Shown here one piece after another: positions 16,668 through 25,310 of a DNA stretch of 53,635 nt. Under the pieces are notes generated by a model. It did not search any database and had not been told where the DNA came from. It saw nothing but the letters and a program-made list of their open reading frames with translations. Within the stretch, counting starts at the first letter, position 1. Each line of letters starts with the position of its first letter. The position numbers and the translations under genes were made by a program. Source of the stretch: Saccharofermentans sp. (GTDB lineage Bacteria; Bacillota; Clostridia; Saccharofermentanales; Saccharofermentanaceae); contig JAIKYD010000076.1 of the NCBI GenBank assembly GCA_024683485.1, forward strand, positions 1-53,635. The letters are read 5' to 3'.

Positions 16668-17282
16668 GTGTCCGTCCGTGATACAAGTATCGATCCGAGA
16701 CTGATCCAAAGTGCCCGTGAAGAGTTTATGGCTAACGGGTTCCTTAAAGCAGATCTTAAACTCATCTGTGAGAACGCAGGTGTCACTACTGGAGCTGTAT
16801 ATAAGCGTTATAAGGGAAAAGAAGAACTCTTTCAGGCTGTCGTTAAGGATGCTGTTGATAAGATGGACAGTTTTATCAAACTCCGTACTGAGTTGGATTT
16901 TTCCGGTATGTCCGATGAACAGATTAGAAATACATGGATCATGAACGAAGAATATGTTCTGGATATGTTCAGGATGATATGGAATATCCGTAAAGACCTT
17001 GTCATCCTTCTTGAGAAGTCATCCGGCACCTCTTATGAGAATTATGTGCATGACTTTTCACTGCGCATGACCAAGGCATACATGCAGTATTATCTCGAAG
17101 CAAAAAAGAGAGGTCTTGCTAAATCGGAAATATCGGAAGAGCAGATGCATGTTCTGTGCACAGCTTTCTGGACTGCAATCTATGAACCCTTTATCCATAA
17201 AATGTCATGGAAGAAAATAGAGGAACATTGTAAGGTCATCTGCCGTTATTTCAACTGGGCAGAAGCAATAGGCCTGTCATAA
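16668..17282 (+). CDS. TetR/AcrR-family regulator 2
   Basis: A 204-residue TetR-family repressor, paralogous to TetR regulator 1: helix-turn-helix (about residues 10-55, with GVTTGAVYKRYKGKEELF) and a ligand domain including LLEKSSGTSYENYVHD, matching VLEKSGGTCYENFVND of the first. The start is a GTG at 16668 after GAGG; no ATG is near. It precedes a second ABC pair with a box between, exactly as in the 4078-8232 cassette, so the two cassettes derive from a duplication. Likely senses the transported compound; both an own palindrome and an iron box control it. Confidence 0.88.
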   Translation: MSVRDTSIDPRLIQSAREEFMANGFLKADLKLICENAGVTTGAVYKRYKGKEELFQAVVKDAVDKMDSFIKLRTELDFSGMSDEQIRNTWIMNEEYVLDMFRMIWNIRKDLVILLEKSSGTSYENYVHDFSLRMTKAYMQYYLEAKKRGLAKSEISEEQMHVLCTAFWTAIYEPFIHKMSWKKIEEHCKVICRYFNWAEAIGLS

Positions 17283-17293
17283 ATCTGTAAACC

Positions 17294-17313
17294 AAGCCGT
17301 CGTTGCACGGCTT
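17294..17313 (+). terminator. Hairpin after TetR2, no T-run
   Basis: Perfect 7-bp stem AAGCCGT/ACGGCTT with a 6-nt loop, followed by AAATAAT rather than Ts. It may only slow read-through from TetR2 into the ABC genes. Confidence 0.45.
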
Positions 17314-17328
17314 AAATAATATGCAAGC

Positions 17329-17346
17329 GGTTAGCCTACGCTAACC
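17329..17346 (+). promoter_or_regulatory. GTTAGC box 7 (ABC pair 3)
   Basis: Perfect GGTTAGC-ctac-GCTAACC, 3 bp before the AAGGAGGA ribosome site (17349-17355 region) of the ABC gene at 17364. Same spacer and setting as box 4. Confidence 0.88.
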
Positions 17347-17363
17347 AAAGGAGGAGACAGAAG

Positions 17364-19097
17364 ATGTTTAAGCGGGTGGCTCCGTATATCGGAGAGTATA
17401 AGAAATACACTGTATGGGCCGTCATTCTGATGACCATAGGTATCATTGCTTCAGTGCTGCCGTATTTCTTTTTGTATCAGATCATTTCACCTTTGACCAG
17501 AGGCGAGAGTATCGACATGGCATTCGTATTTATCAGAGTTGTGCTGGTTGCTGTATGTGAGATCGTTTTTGCTTTTTCATATGTGCAGGGACTGGCTTTC
17601 TCGCATGTGAGTGCTTATAACACATTGAAAAATCTGCGCATCTCTTTGCAGGGTAAGCTCGAAAAGCAGCCGCTCGGAAACATAAAAGAAATGGGAACGG
17701 GACGTATCAAGAAAGTGTTTACAGATGACATTGATCAGATTGAACTCCTTCTTGCACATGCAATACCTGAAGGCATTGCGAATATAGCAATCCCTGTCAT
17801 CATCATTATACTTATGTTTATTTATGACTGGAGACTTGGTCTTTTGTCTCTTGTACCTCTAGTTGTAGGAATGATCGCAATGGGCATGATGATGCATCAG
17901 GGTATGTCAAAGATGAATGCCTATTATGAATCAGCCGCAAGAATGAATAACACGATAATCGAATACGTTAACGGAATGGAAGTAGTAAAGGTCTTTAACA
18001 AAGACGGCGACTCATATAAGAAGTTCGGCGATGTGGTAAGAAGTTATCGTGATTTTACTATCGCATGGTATAAAGTTTGCTGGCCCTGGATGGCAATATA
18101 TACGAGCGTATTGCCTTGTCTTGTTCTGCTCATGCTGCCGTTCGGTTCAAGCATGGTGTTGGATGGCATCATAAGCTTAGATAAGTTGATTCTTGTAATG
18201 TGCATGTCATTTGCAGTAGGACCTTCTTTCCTTAAAGCTTTGAATTTCGCTGGTAAATTCCCTCAGCTTGACTATAAGATCGCCGAGCTCGAGAAGATGA
18301 TGGATAAGCCTGCCCTTAAAGAAGGATCATCAGATTTTACAGGCAGCAACTACGACATTGAGTTCAAGGATATTCATTTTGGGTATGACGAGACAGAAGT
18401 AATTAAAGGTGTTGACCTGTCTCTTAAGCAGGGAACTACAACGGCTCTTGTAGGCGAATCAGGGAGCGGTAAATCCACGCTTGCAAAGCTCCTGGTTCAC
18501 TACTATGACCTAAATTCCGGCTCAATAACCATTGGCGGTCAGGACATTACTGACATGAAGCTTGAGGCATTGAACAACAGGGTTGCATTTGTTTCGCAGG
18601 AACAGTTCCTGTTCAACACAACACTTTACGAAAACATCCTTATAGGCAGACCGGATGCCACAAAAGAAGAAGTCATGACGGCTGCAAGAAGAGCGCAGTG
18701 TGAGGAATTCCTTAACCGGTTCCCTGACGGCATCATGACACAGGCAGGTGACGGAGGAAAGCAGTTGTCCGGAGGCGAACGCCAGAGGATCTCGCTTGCA
18801 AGAGCTCTTCTGAAAGATGCTCCTGTCATAGTTCTCGATGAGGCAACCGCATTTATGGATCCGGAGAACGAGGAAAAAATGAATGCCGCATTAGATGAAA
18901 TAGTTAAGGATAAGACAGTGCTTGTAATCGCACACCGTCTGTCCACCATAAAGAATGCTGACAAGATTTGTGTAATGAAGGACGGAATGTGTATTGCTTC
19001 AGATACTCATGACGGACTGCTTCAGACATGTCAGGAATACCAAAAACTCTGGGATGCGTCTGTCAGCGCGAGCACATGGAAGATTAAGGGAGCGTGA
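17364..19097 (+). CDS. ABC half-transporter, YbtP-like, pair 3
   Basis: A 577-residue ABC half-transporter: membrane domain (about residues 10-310), ATPase domain (330-570). GESGSGKST is near 363, LSGGERQR near 468, VIVLDEATAF near 487, AHRLST near 522. It is paralogous to 4763-6505 (same MEVV or IEVI linker around residue 210 and the ATAF/ATAY Walker B). ATG at 17364 follows a strong AAGGAGGA. It pairs with 19103-20827. Iron-box control and similarity to YbtPQ/IrtAB suggest uptake of a ferri-siderophore, but sequence alone does not fix direction or substrate. Confidence 0.9.
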   Translation: MFKRVAPYIGEYKKYTVWAVILMTIGIIASVLPYFFLYQIISPLTRGESIDMAFVFIRVVLVAVCEIVFAFSYVQGLAFSHVSAYNTLKNLRISLQGKLEKQPLGNIKEMGTGRIKKVFTDDIDQIELLLAHAIPEGIANIAIPVIIIILMFIYDWRLGLLSLVPLVVGMIAMGMMMHQGMSKMNAYYESAARMNNTIIEYVNGMEVVKVFNKDGDSYKKFGDVVRSYRDFTIAWYKVCWPWMAIYTSVLPCLVLLMLPFGSSMVLDGIISLDKLILVMCMSFAVGPSFLKALNFAGKFPQLDYKIAELEKMMDKPALKEGSSDFTGSNYDIEFKDIHFGYDETEVIKGVDLSLKQGTTTALVGESGSGKSTLAKLLVHYYDLNSGSITIGGQDITDMKLEALNNRVAFVSQEQFLFNTTLYENILIGRPDATKEEVMTAARRAQCEEFLNRFPDGIMTQAGDGGKQLSGGERQRISLARALLKDAPVIVLDEATAFMDPENEEKMNAALDEIVKDKTVLVIAHRLSTIKNADKICVMKDGMCIASDTHDGLLQTCQEYQKLWDASVSASTWKIKGA

Positions 19098-19102
19098 TCT
19101 AT

Positions 19103-20827
19103 ATGTTGAAGATATTGCACAGAATAATCAATATGACAGGAAAGTACAAAACGAGGATCAGGGCATCGTATATTACCGCTTTGCTTAAAGGTTTAATGAT
19201 GAAAGCTCCGCTGGTCTTATGCTTTCTTTTCATCAGTTATTTCATGCGCGGAGAAATGGATAAGACAAAGTGCATCTGGCTCGGCGTTGCAGTATTGGCC
19301 AGTGTAATACTTGAGGCTGTTTTTGAACACATATCCAATGTTTTGCAGTCAGCTGCAGGCTATATGGTCTTTGCTGATATGAGACTTAAACTCGGAGATC
19401 ATCTGCGTAAACTTCCGATGGGTTACTTCACCGAAGGAAATATCGGAAAGATCAGTTCCGTTCTTGCTACCGACATGGTATTTATAGAAGAAAACTGCAT
19501 GGGTGTTCTATCTGAACTCGTAACATTTCTCATTTCTCAGGGAATTATGGTAGTCATGATGTTCGTGATGGACTTCAGAATGGGTCTGTTGTCACTTCTG
19601 GTCGTCGGTGCTTTTATCATTGTCGGAAACCTGATGCTCAAGACTTCAATGAAGCATTCTGTCATCAAGCAGGAAGCAAGCGAATCCCTTACTGAAGAAG
19701 TTTTGGATTTTGCTGAAGGCATCGGCATCATCAAATCCTATAACATGCTTGGAGACAAGTCTAAGAAACTTACCGATGAGTTTGCAAAAAGCTGCAAGGA
19801 AAGTATTGATTTCGAGATAGCATACACACCTTGGTCAAGAGCGCTGTATCTTACATTTGGAATCGGCACCGCCTTAGTGCTTGCGTTGAGCGGTTATCTG
19901 TATATGACAAGTTCAATATCTGCTGAATATATGATAGGAATGGCACTCTTCCTTTTCGATGCATTCGTAGCCATCAAGAGTTATTACGGACAGATGGCAA
20001 GACTTACAGTTACGGATGCGAGCCTTGACCGTATAGAGGAAGTGTTTGCAGCGGAAGAACTTAAGGATGAAGGAAAGAATGAACTCGGTTCAGTATCTGT
20101 TTCCGCTGACGAGATCGAATACGATAATGTTGGATTTGCATACACGGAAAAAGAAGTGCTTTCCAATGTTTCTTTCAAAATAAAGCAGGGCGAGATGACC
20201 GCTTTGGTCGGACCTTCCGGCGGCGGTAAATCCACGATTGCTTCGCTGCTTGCGAGATTCTGGGATGTTAAGAACGGTAAGATCCTTGTCAGAGGAGAAG
20301 ACATCAGAGATGTTTCACTCGGATCTTTGATGGATCAGATAAGTATGGTGTTCCAGCGCGTATATCTGTTCCAAGATACCGTATATAACAATATCGCGAT
20401 CGGCCGTCCCGATGCCACTCGTGAGGATGTCGAGGAAGCTGCAAAGAAAGCCAGATGCTATGACTTTATTATGCAGCTGCCGAACGGATTTGATACTGTT
20501 ATCGGCGAAGGCGGTGCATCTCTTTCAGGCGGCGAACAGCAGAGGATCTCAATTGCAAGATGCATTTTGAAAGATTCGCCGATTGTTATCCTCGATGAGG
20601 CAACGGCAAGCGTTGATGCAGATAACGAGCGTGCAATTCAGGAGGCTATCTCAGAGCTGTGCAAAGACAAGACACTCCTTGTTATCGCACACAGGTTAAG
20701 GACCATAAGAGATGCTGATCAGATCCTTGTTGTTACGGACGGAAAGATAACCGAAAGAGGTAATCACGATACACTCATGGCTCAGAATGGGACATATGCG
20801 CATATGGTATCACTGCAGGAAGCCTGA
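19103..20827 (+). CDS. ABC half-transporter, YbtQ-like, pair 3
   Basis: A 574-residue partner half-transporter with membrane domain (about 10-315) and ATPase domain (330-570): GPSGGGKST (about 370), LSGGEQQR (about 475), IVILDEATAS (about 494), AHRLRT (about 530). I start it at ATG 19103, since GGAG at 19087-19090 is too close to the GTG at 19094. Coupled to the previous gene. Paralog of 6505-8232. A terminator follows at 20853, so the cassette is TetR-box-ABC-ABC. Confidence 0.88.
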   Translation: MLKILHRIINMTGKYKTRIRASYITALLKGLMMKAPLVLCFLFISYFMRGEMDKTKCIWLGVAVLASVILEAVFEHISNVLQSAAGYMVFADMRLKLGDHLRKLPMGYFTEGNIGKISSVLATDMVFIEENCMGVLSELVTFLISQGIMVVMMFVMDFRMGLLSLLVVGAFIIVGNLMLKTSMKHSVIKQEASESLTEEVLDFAEGIGIIKSYNMLGDKSKKLTDEFAKSCKESIDFEIAYTPWSRALYLTFGIGTALVLALSGYLYMTSSISAEYMIGMALFLFDAFVAIKSYYGQMARLTVTDASLDRIEEVFAAEELKDEGKNELGSVSVSADEIEYDNVGFAYTEKEVLSNVSFKIKQGEMTALVGPSGGGKSTIASLLARFWDVKNGKILVRGEDIRDVSLGSLMDQISMVFQRVYLFQDTVYNNIAIGRPDATREDVEEAAKKARCYDFIMQLPNGFDTVIGEGGASLSGGEQQRISIARCILKDSPIVILDEATASVDADNERAIQEAISELCKDKTLLVIAHRLRTIRDADQILVVTDGKITERGNHDTLMAQNGTYAHMVSLQEA

Positions 20828-20852
20828 CGGATCAACATACTGTTTAGATATG

Positions 20853-20883
20853 AGGTTGCTTCACGGAAGTGGGGCAACCTTTT
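20853..20883 (+). terminator. Terminator of ABC pair 3
   Basis: Perfect 7-bp stem AGGTTGC/GCAACCT (20853-20859, 20874-20880) with a small inner TTC/GAA stem, then TTTT. Confidence 0.75.
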
Positions 20884-20896
20884 GGTTAAGATGATT

Positions 20897-20914
20897 GGTT
20901 AGCCATATCTAACC
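20897..20914 (+). promoter_or_regulatory. GTTAGC box 8 (operon 20955-23794)
   Basis: GGTTAGC-cata-TCTAACC, lying just before a perfect TATAAT (20923-20928), so it occupies the -35/spacer zone. A bound repressor would block polymerase. Confidence 0.85.
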
Positions 20915-20954
20915 TGCTGTGCTATAATTCTCCACGAACAAAGGAGACTTGGTT

Positions 20955-21440
20955 ATGGTATTAGTCCTTGAATGTATAGTAATTTGCTTTATCTTATTTG
21001 TTCCTTGTGTTGTCGTAATTGCGAACGGGGTTCATAACGGTGCGTTCCTCTTCGAAAAGGATGTTCAGGAACGTGTTGTCAATATGGGACTGATCACCAA
21101 GGAACAATTATCCCGCAATAAGAAACTGTTTAAGATAACATCTTTGGTCGTGATGATTTCCTTTGTGATATGGGCAGTCTACGGTATAAATGGAGCGAGA
21201 GGGTTTCTGACACCGTTTCTGCAGATATATGCGCTTACAATGGCAGAAGGTATGTTTGACAGATTCTTCATTGATACATACTGGGTAGGCCATACAAAAG
21301 CATGGACTATTCCGGGGACAGAAGATCTGAAACCGTACATACCGAAGAAAACCCAGATCGCCAAATGGCTGATAGTCATTGTCGGAAATCCGGTCATAGC
21401 GGCGGCATTGGCAGGGATCATGATGCTGTTCTTCAAGTGA
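20955..21440 (+). CDS. Small four-helix membrane protein, paralog 1
   Basis: A 161-residue membrane protein with four hydrophobic segments (about residues 1-22, 54-72, 78-95, 135-160). No characterised family recognised. It shares with 21452 and 22595 a signature in the third region: MFDRFFIDTYWV here, LYDTLFIDWVLF and IYDMVFFDYFLL in the others. The start is ATG 20955, 8 bp after AAGGAG; a TTG at 20949 is too near the ribosome site. First gene of a box-controlled operon that also holds an ATC-hydrolase-like gene, so a role in iron or siderophore handling is inferred, without a known mechanism. Confidence 0.72.
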   Translation: MVLVLECIVICFILFVPCVVVIANGVHNGAFLFEKDVQERVVNMGLITKEQLSRNKKLFKITSLVVMISFVIWAVYGINGARGFLTPFLQIYALTMAEGMFDRFFIDTYWVGHTKAWTIPGTEDLKPYIPKKTQIAKWLIVIVGNPVIAAALAGIMMLFFK

Positions 21441-21451
21441 GGTGATTATTA

Positions 21452-21958
21452 ATGATCTGGTGGGTAATTGTTATAGAGGCAATTGTTTTTGCAGGAATCT
21501 TTTCTGCAATCGTTTTGCCGTCAGGACTAAGTGATAAAAAGCACAGTCCTTCCAGCATAGCTAATTATCCTCCTGATATTCAGGAAGAGTATTTTAAGAC
21601 GCATGAGCGTGTTGATGTCTCGTACAACTCGAAAAAAGTAATAATCGCAAAATCACTCGGCGTTTTAATGTTTTGCGTAATACTTTTTATCAGCGCATTG
21701 CTTGCAGGAGCCCACACCTTCCTTCAGGGATTTCTTCTTTCATTCGGTTTGATGATTTGGATAGGACTATACGATACGCTTTTCATTGACTGGGTACTGT
21801 TCGCAAATATTAAAGGCTTCAGGCTTGAAGGTACAGAGCATATGGATAAGGCTTACCATCAGAAATGGTTCCATCTTAAGGGCATGCTTTTCCCGGGCGT
21901 TGTTTTTGGAACCATACCTGCACTGATAGTCGGTCTGCTGATTGCATTAATAAGGTGA
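21452..21958 (+). CDS. Small four-helix membrane protein, paralog 2
   Basis: A 168-residue membrane protein with the same layout as its neighbour: N-terminal helix, a polar segment of about 45 residues, two central helices with GLYDTLFIDWVLFANIKGFRLEGTE (split around residues 108-132), and a C-terminal helix. ATG at 21452 after GAGGTGA. The polar part lacks enzyme motifs. Unknown function; likely forms a complex with paralogs 1 and 3, given co-transcription. Confidence 0.7.
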   Translation: MIWWVIVIEAIVFAGIFSAIVLPSGLSDKKHSPSSIANYPPDIQEEYFKTHERVDVSYNSKKVIIAKSLGVLMFCVILFISALLAGAHTFLQGFLLSFGLMIWIGLYDTLFIDWVLFANIKGFRLEGTEHMDKAYHQKWFHLKGMLFPGVVFGTIPALIVGLLIALIR

Positions 21959-21962
21959 ACAG

Positions 21963-22583
21963 ATGGATAAGAACGAAGCTTTAAAAAAATTGGAGGATTC
22001 AAAGCCTTCCTGTGCTATCAGGATGATGGTCGATTCATGTCTTGGAGAGGATAAAGGAAATGATGTCTGGAACAGAGCAGCGGTAATTTTGTCTGAAATC
22101 ACAAACAGATATCCACCTTTCACGAAGGAAGAATATGTTCATGCAAAAGGTATATTTAACGCTTCAGCGTTGTATCTGTCTTTGAAAGAAGTAACACCGG
22201 ATAAAGCTCTTGAGATCATAGAAGACGGAATGGCTTCTTATGCAAAGGAGACTGCCAAGACATATCAGCGAATGGTTAAGATCCCGTTTGGAAGAACGAT
22301 CTTTCTTAAGGGGTTTGCAAAAGGTGCCAGGACAATGTTCGGAGAGACGGCAGGCTTCAAGCAGAAATTTCACCATGCCGATGGTAATTCGCTGCGCTTT
22401 GATGTCCTGGAATGCCCATATGTGAGATATACGAAAGAACTGGGTTGTCCAGAGATAGCTCATATCTTTTGTGAGAACGACATATATGCTTATGCATACC
22501 TTAAGGGAATTGTCTTCGAGAGATCACAGACACTTGGTACCGGTGGAACAAAGTGTGACTTTTCTCTTTATAAAACGAAATAG
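21963..22583 (+). CDS. ATC-hydrolase-like protein, copy 4
   Basis: A 206-residue member of the L-2-amino-thiazoline-4-carboxylic acid hydrolase family. Family marks: RYTKELGCPEIAHIFCENDIYAYAYL (within about residues 155-180) and the C-terminal LGTGGTKCDFSLYK (about 191-204). ATG at 21963, 4 bp after the preceding stop; it sits between two of the three paralogous membrane proteins. Compared with copy 2 the Cys-rich block has only GCPEIAHIFC, so two cysteines are fewer. A cytosolic hydrolase acting on a molecule brought in by the local transporters is the simplest guess. Confidence 0.75.
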   Translation: MDKNEALKKLEDSKPSCAIRMMVDSCLGEDKGNDVWNRAAVILSEITNRYPPFTKEEYVHAKGIFNASALYLSLKEVTPDKALEIIEDGMASYAKETAKTYQRMVKIPFGRTIFLKGFAKGARTMFGETAGFKQKFHHADGNSLRFDVLECPYVRYTKELGCPEIAHIFCENDIYAYAYLKGIVFERSQTLGTGGTKCDFSLYKTK

Positions 22584-22594
22584 GAGGATTAATC

Positions 22595-23092
22595 ATGCTT
22601 TTAACGGTTTTTCTTGCAATTGTTTTTTGTGCGGCGATAACAATTATGCTTATTTCAGCGGTTGTATTAGTTAAGGATAAAAAACTGTTTTCTTCTGCTC
22701 CCAAGGAAGCGTTAGAGCTTGTGATTGACAGAAAAGAAGAGGGATTTTACGGGGCCCGTAAGATAGGTTGGACTTTGATCATAATGAGCATGGTCATAAT
22801 CCTGGGCGTTGGTGTGATCTCCATATGGGACGGGTTCAGAAGTGACTTTACATTCTGGGAGTTCTTTCTGAGATTTGTCCTGATATTTACGATATATAAG
22901 ATCTACGATATGGTCTTTTTTGATTATTTTCTGCTTTGCAAATTCCATTTTTTCCAGACCTTTACTCCTGAAGTTACTCCTGTATATAACAACAGAAAAT
23001 ACGGTTATAACATCAAGAGCCAGCTGCTGAAACTGCTCGTCATTTTCCCGGCGGCATCGGCACTTGCTGCGTGGGTGTGCACTCTGTTTTAA
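22595..23092 (+). CDS. Small four-helix membrane protein, paralog 3
   Basis: A 165-residue membrane protein related to 20955 and 21452: N-terminal helix, a polar segment, two central helices with IYKIYDMVFFDYFLLCKFHFFQTF (split around residues 98-121) and a C-terminal helix. ATG at 22595 after AGGAGG. Unknown function. The repeated aspartates flanked by aromatics in the helix three region are the most conserved feature of the trio and could form an ion or substrate path. Confidence 0.7.
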   Translation: MLLTVFLAIVFCAAITIMLISAVVLVKDKKLFSSAPKEALELVIDRKEEGFYGARKIGWTLIIMSMVIILGVGVISIWDGFRSDFTFWEFFLRFVLIFTIYKIYDMVFFDYFLLCKFHFFQTFTPEVTPVYNNRKYGYNIKSQLLKLLVIFPAASALAAWVCTLF

Positions 23093-23155
23093 ATCATGAA
23101 TGTAAGATAGTCCGATAGATCGGCGGAATAATATCCGGGGGAAGAAGTTGATAAT

Positions 23156-23794
23156 ATGCGCACTGATAAAGAGTACAAGGATCTGACGATAAAAGAATTT
23201 ACGAAGGCAGCTTCGGTTTATGAATCTGGCAATTCCGGAATATATGAGATCTGCAAAGATGATTATCCCTACATAGCTTCAGAACTTGAGAAGGAGGATT
23301 ATTGTGACTTGCTCGACTGCGGGTGCGGAACAGGTCCCATGATCTCTTTGCTGTACGAAAAGGATCCTTCAAAGCACTACACAGGTATAGATATCACACC
23401 CAAGATGATCGAGGTCGGCAAAGCCAAGAACCTTGACGGCGTTGACTGGGTCGTCGGTGACTGCGAGAACCTGCCGTTTGCCGAAAACAGTTTCGATGTG
23501 ATCATATGCTCCAACAGTTTTCATCACTACCCCAATCCCCAGAATTTCTTCAACAGTGCATACAGGGTATTGAGACCCGGCGGAAGGCTGATATTACAGG
23601 ATTATACGGCTTCCAAAGCTATGCTCTGGCTCTTTAATCATACTGAAATGCCGCTCGCAAATCTTGCGGGTCACGGCGACGTTAAGGCCAGTTCATTAGA
23701 TGAGGTAAGAACATATTGCAACAATGCAAAGCTTAAGATCGAGAAACTTAAGGCAGCAAAGAAATTCAGACTTCATCTCGTTGCAAGAAAGTGA
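23156..23794 (+). CDS. Class I SAM-dependent methyltransferase (Methyltransf_11 type)
   Basis: A 212-residue methyltransferase with motif I LLDCGCGTGPM (about residues 51-61), GIDITPKMIEVG as motif II, GDCENLPF and then VIICSNSFHHYPN, typical of the UbiE/Methyltransf_11 group; VLRPGGRLILQD closes the core. ATG at 23156 after GGGGGAAG. It follows the third membrane paralog by 63 bp; a 12-bp palindrome CCGATAGATCGG (23112-23123) lies in the gap. Substrate unknown. Confidence 0.85.
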   Translation: MRTDKEYKDLTIKEFTKAASVYESGNSGIYEICKDDYPYIASELEKEDYCDLLDCGCGTGPMISLLYEKDPSKHYTGIDITPKMIEVGKAKNLDGVDWVVGDCENLPFAENSFDVIICSNSFHHYPNPQNFFNSAYRVLRPGGRLILQDYTASKAMLWLFNHTEMPLANLAGHGDVKASSLDEVRTYCNNAKLKIEKLKAAKKFRLHLVARK

Positions 23795-23825
23795 TTGCAT
23801 TTAATAGACTGATATAATTTGCGTT

Positions 23826-24515
23826 ATGAGCAGAATAGTTTTTGAAGATGAATATGTGATAGTCGTACCTACCTTCAAAGAGGTGGTGCCGCATAAGCAT
23901 GCGTTTTATCACATATTTTTTCTGGGAGATCCATCAAGGTGTGATGAGATTACGGTCACGGGGAGCGGTATGCTGCATACGATGGCGAGTCCTGATGAAT
24001 GCAGGCTCTTTCTGATGATTGACCCGACCAGTGATCTTGCGGATTATCTTAAGGACAATCTGATAACTGAAGATCACCCTGTGAGGCTTAAACTTTCTGT
24101 TCCACTGGTCATCGAAAAAGAAGACGATATTTCATTAAGCCGTTCGGTCGAGGACTGCTTAAATGCGAACGGCTTCCGTGTTCAAAGATTTTCTGGCGAA
24201 GATGTTGAAGACTACAGAGTGGTCAGGCTGGTCAAAGAGATAAGAGAATATAAGCATCTTGATGATAAGATCGAGAAATTAGCTGCGGAATACAGTATCT
24301 CCGAGAGCCGTCTGTCGCACGCTTTTAAGGAAAGCGTGGGTATTTCTCTTAAGGGTTACCTTACGATTGCACAGTTAAAGTATGCCTATAAACTGGTAAA
24401 TGAAGGTAAGAGCAAGACTTATGCCGCTCTTGAAGCTGGGTTTGCAAGTCCGGCTCATCTTGCCTATATCTGCAAGAAACAGATGGGCATATCCATAACA
24501 GATGTATTTAAGTGA
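23826..24515 (+). CDS. AraC-family transcriptional regulator
   Basis: A 229-residue regulator with the AraC/XylS double helix-turn-helix in its C-terminal part (about residues 140-229): LAAEYSISESRLSHAFKE then YAALEAGFASPAHLAYICKK. The N-terminal 130 residues start like a cupin sensor domain (VVPHKHAFYHIFFLGD with His pairs) but are otherwise without a clear family. ATG at 23826. No box precedes it; it may be read through from the methyltransferase gene. YbtA-type AraC regulators control yersiniabactin uptake in Yersinia, so a siderophore-sensing role is possible but unproven. Confidence 0.85.
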   Translation: MSRIVFEDEYVIVVPTFKEVVPHKHAFYHIFFLGDPSRCDEITVTGSGMLHTMASPDECRLFLMIDPTSDLADYLKDNLITEDHPVRLKLSVPLVIEKEDDISLSRSVEDCLNANGFRVQRFSGEDVEDYRVVRLVKEIREYKHLDDKIEKLAAEYSISESRLSHAFKESVGISLKGYLTIAQLKYAYKLVNEGKSKTYAALEAGFASPAHLAYICKKQMGISITDVFK

Positions 24516-24537
24516 TCGCTTGAGATAGCGGTTTTTT
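24515..24537 (+). terminator. Intrinsic terminator after AraC gene
   Basis: Short stem ATCGCT/AGCGGT (one wobble) with a 6-nt loop followed by TTTTTT, overlapping the stop codon. Confidence 0.65.
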
Positions 24538-24597
24538 GAAAGCGGGATCCTTTTAAGTCAGGTAGGCTTACCGTAAAGACTTGAGAGGAGTGTTGTG

Positions 24598-25308
24598 ATG
24601 GATAAAAGATATTTGAGCAGGACGGCAATGCTCGATTTTGATGATCCGTCTATTGAAAGATTGATTTCAGAACGCGGCTGGAGATCAATGCCTGAATCCG
24701 TACGGGTCCGCAGCATATATGACTTTGTCAGAGATGAAATCCTTTTCGGATATAACATTGATGATGATATTCCGGCCTCGCAGGTGCTTAGGGACGGATA
24801 TGGGCAGTGCAACACCAAGGGAACACTTTTTATGGCACTTCTGCGTGCGTGTGGCATCCCCTGCAGGGTGCACGGTTTTACGATCGATAAGAAACTTCAA
24901 AAAGGTGCCATGACGGGTTTTGTTTACCGTAATGCTCCGGATAATGTTTTCCACAGTTGGGTTGAGGTCTGCGTAGAAGGTAACTGGTATGAACTCGAAG
25001 GTTTTATACTGGACAAACTGTACATTCGCAGCCTTCAGAATATTAACAGTAACTGTACCGGGGCCTTTTGTGGTTATGTCGTTGCAGTAACAGATTTTCA
25101 GAATCCTCTTATCGATTTTAACCTGAATAATACATATATCCAGAGTGAAGGAATCAATCAGGATTTTGGTGTGTTTGATTCGCCTGATGAAATGTTGAAA
25201 GAACACCACCAGGAGTTAAGCCTGGTAAAAAGGTTTGCATACAGATATCTTGGCAGGCACCTGATGAACAGAAACGTGAAGAGTATCAGGAACAGCAGGG
25301 GGATATAA
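24598..25308 (+). CDS. Transglutaminase-like cysteine protease-fold protein
   Basis: A 236-residue protein with the transglutaminase core: catalytic Cys in GYGQCNTKGTLFMALLRACGIP (C about residue 70), His in HSWVEV (about 120), and an acidic residue in WYELEGF (about 133). Such bacterial proteins are usually proteases or amide hydrolases, not true cross-linkers. ATG at 24598 is preferred over GTG 24595 by 7-bp spacing from GAGAGGAG. It lies 2 bp before the metallo-beta-lactamase-fold gene. No box upstream; its own promoter is not obvious. Substrate unknown. Confidence 0.82.
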   Translation: MDKRYLSRTAMLDFDDPSIERLISERGWRSMPESVRVRSIYDFVRDEILFGYNIDDDIPASQVLRDGYGQCNTKGTLFMALLRACGIPCRVHGFTIDKKLQKGAMTGFVYRNAPDNVFHSWVEVCVEGNWYELEGFILDKLYIRSLQNINSNCTGAFCGYVVAVTDFQNPLIDFNLNNTYIQSEGINQDFGVFDSPDEMLKEHHQELSLVKRFAYRYLGRHLMNRNVKSIRNSRGI

Positions 25309-25310
25309 CA

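Noticed and set aside
24685..25209. 174-codon minus-strand frame inside the transglutaminase-like gene
   Set aside because: The plus-strand product has a full catalytic triad; the minus frame has no recognisable domain or ribosome site.
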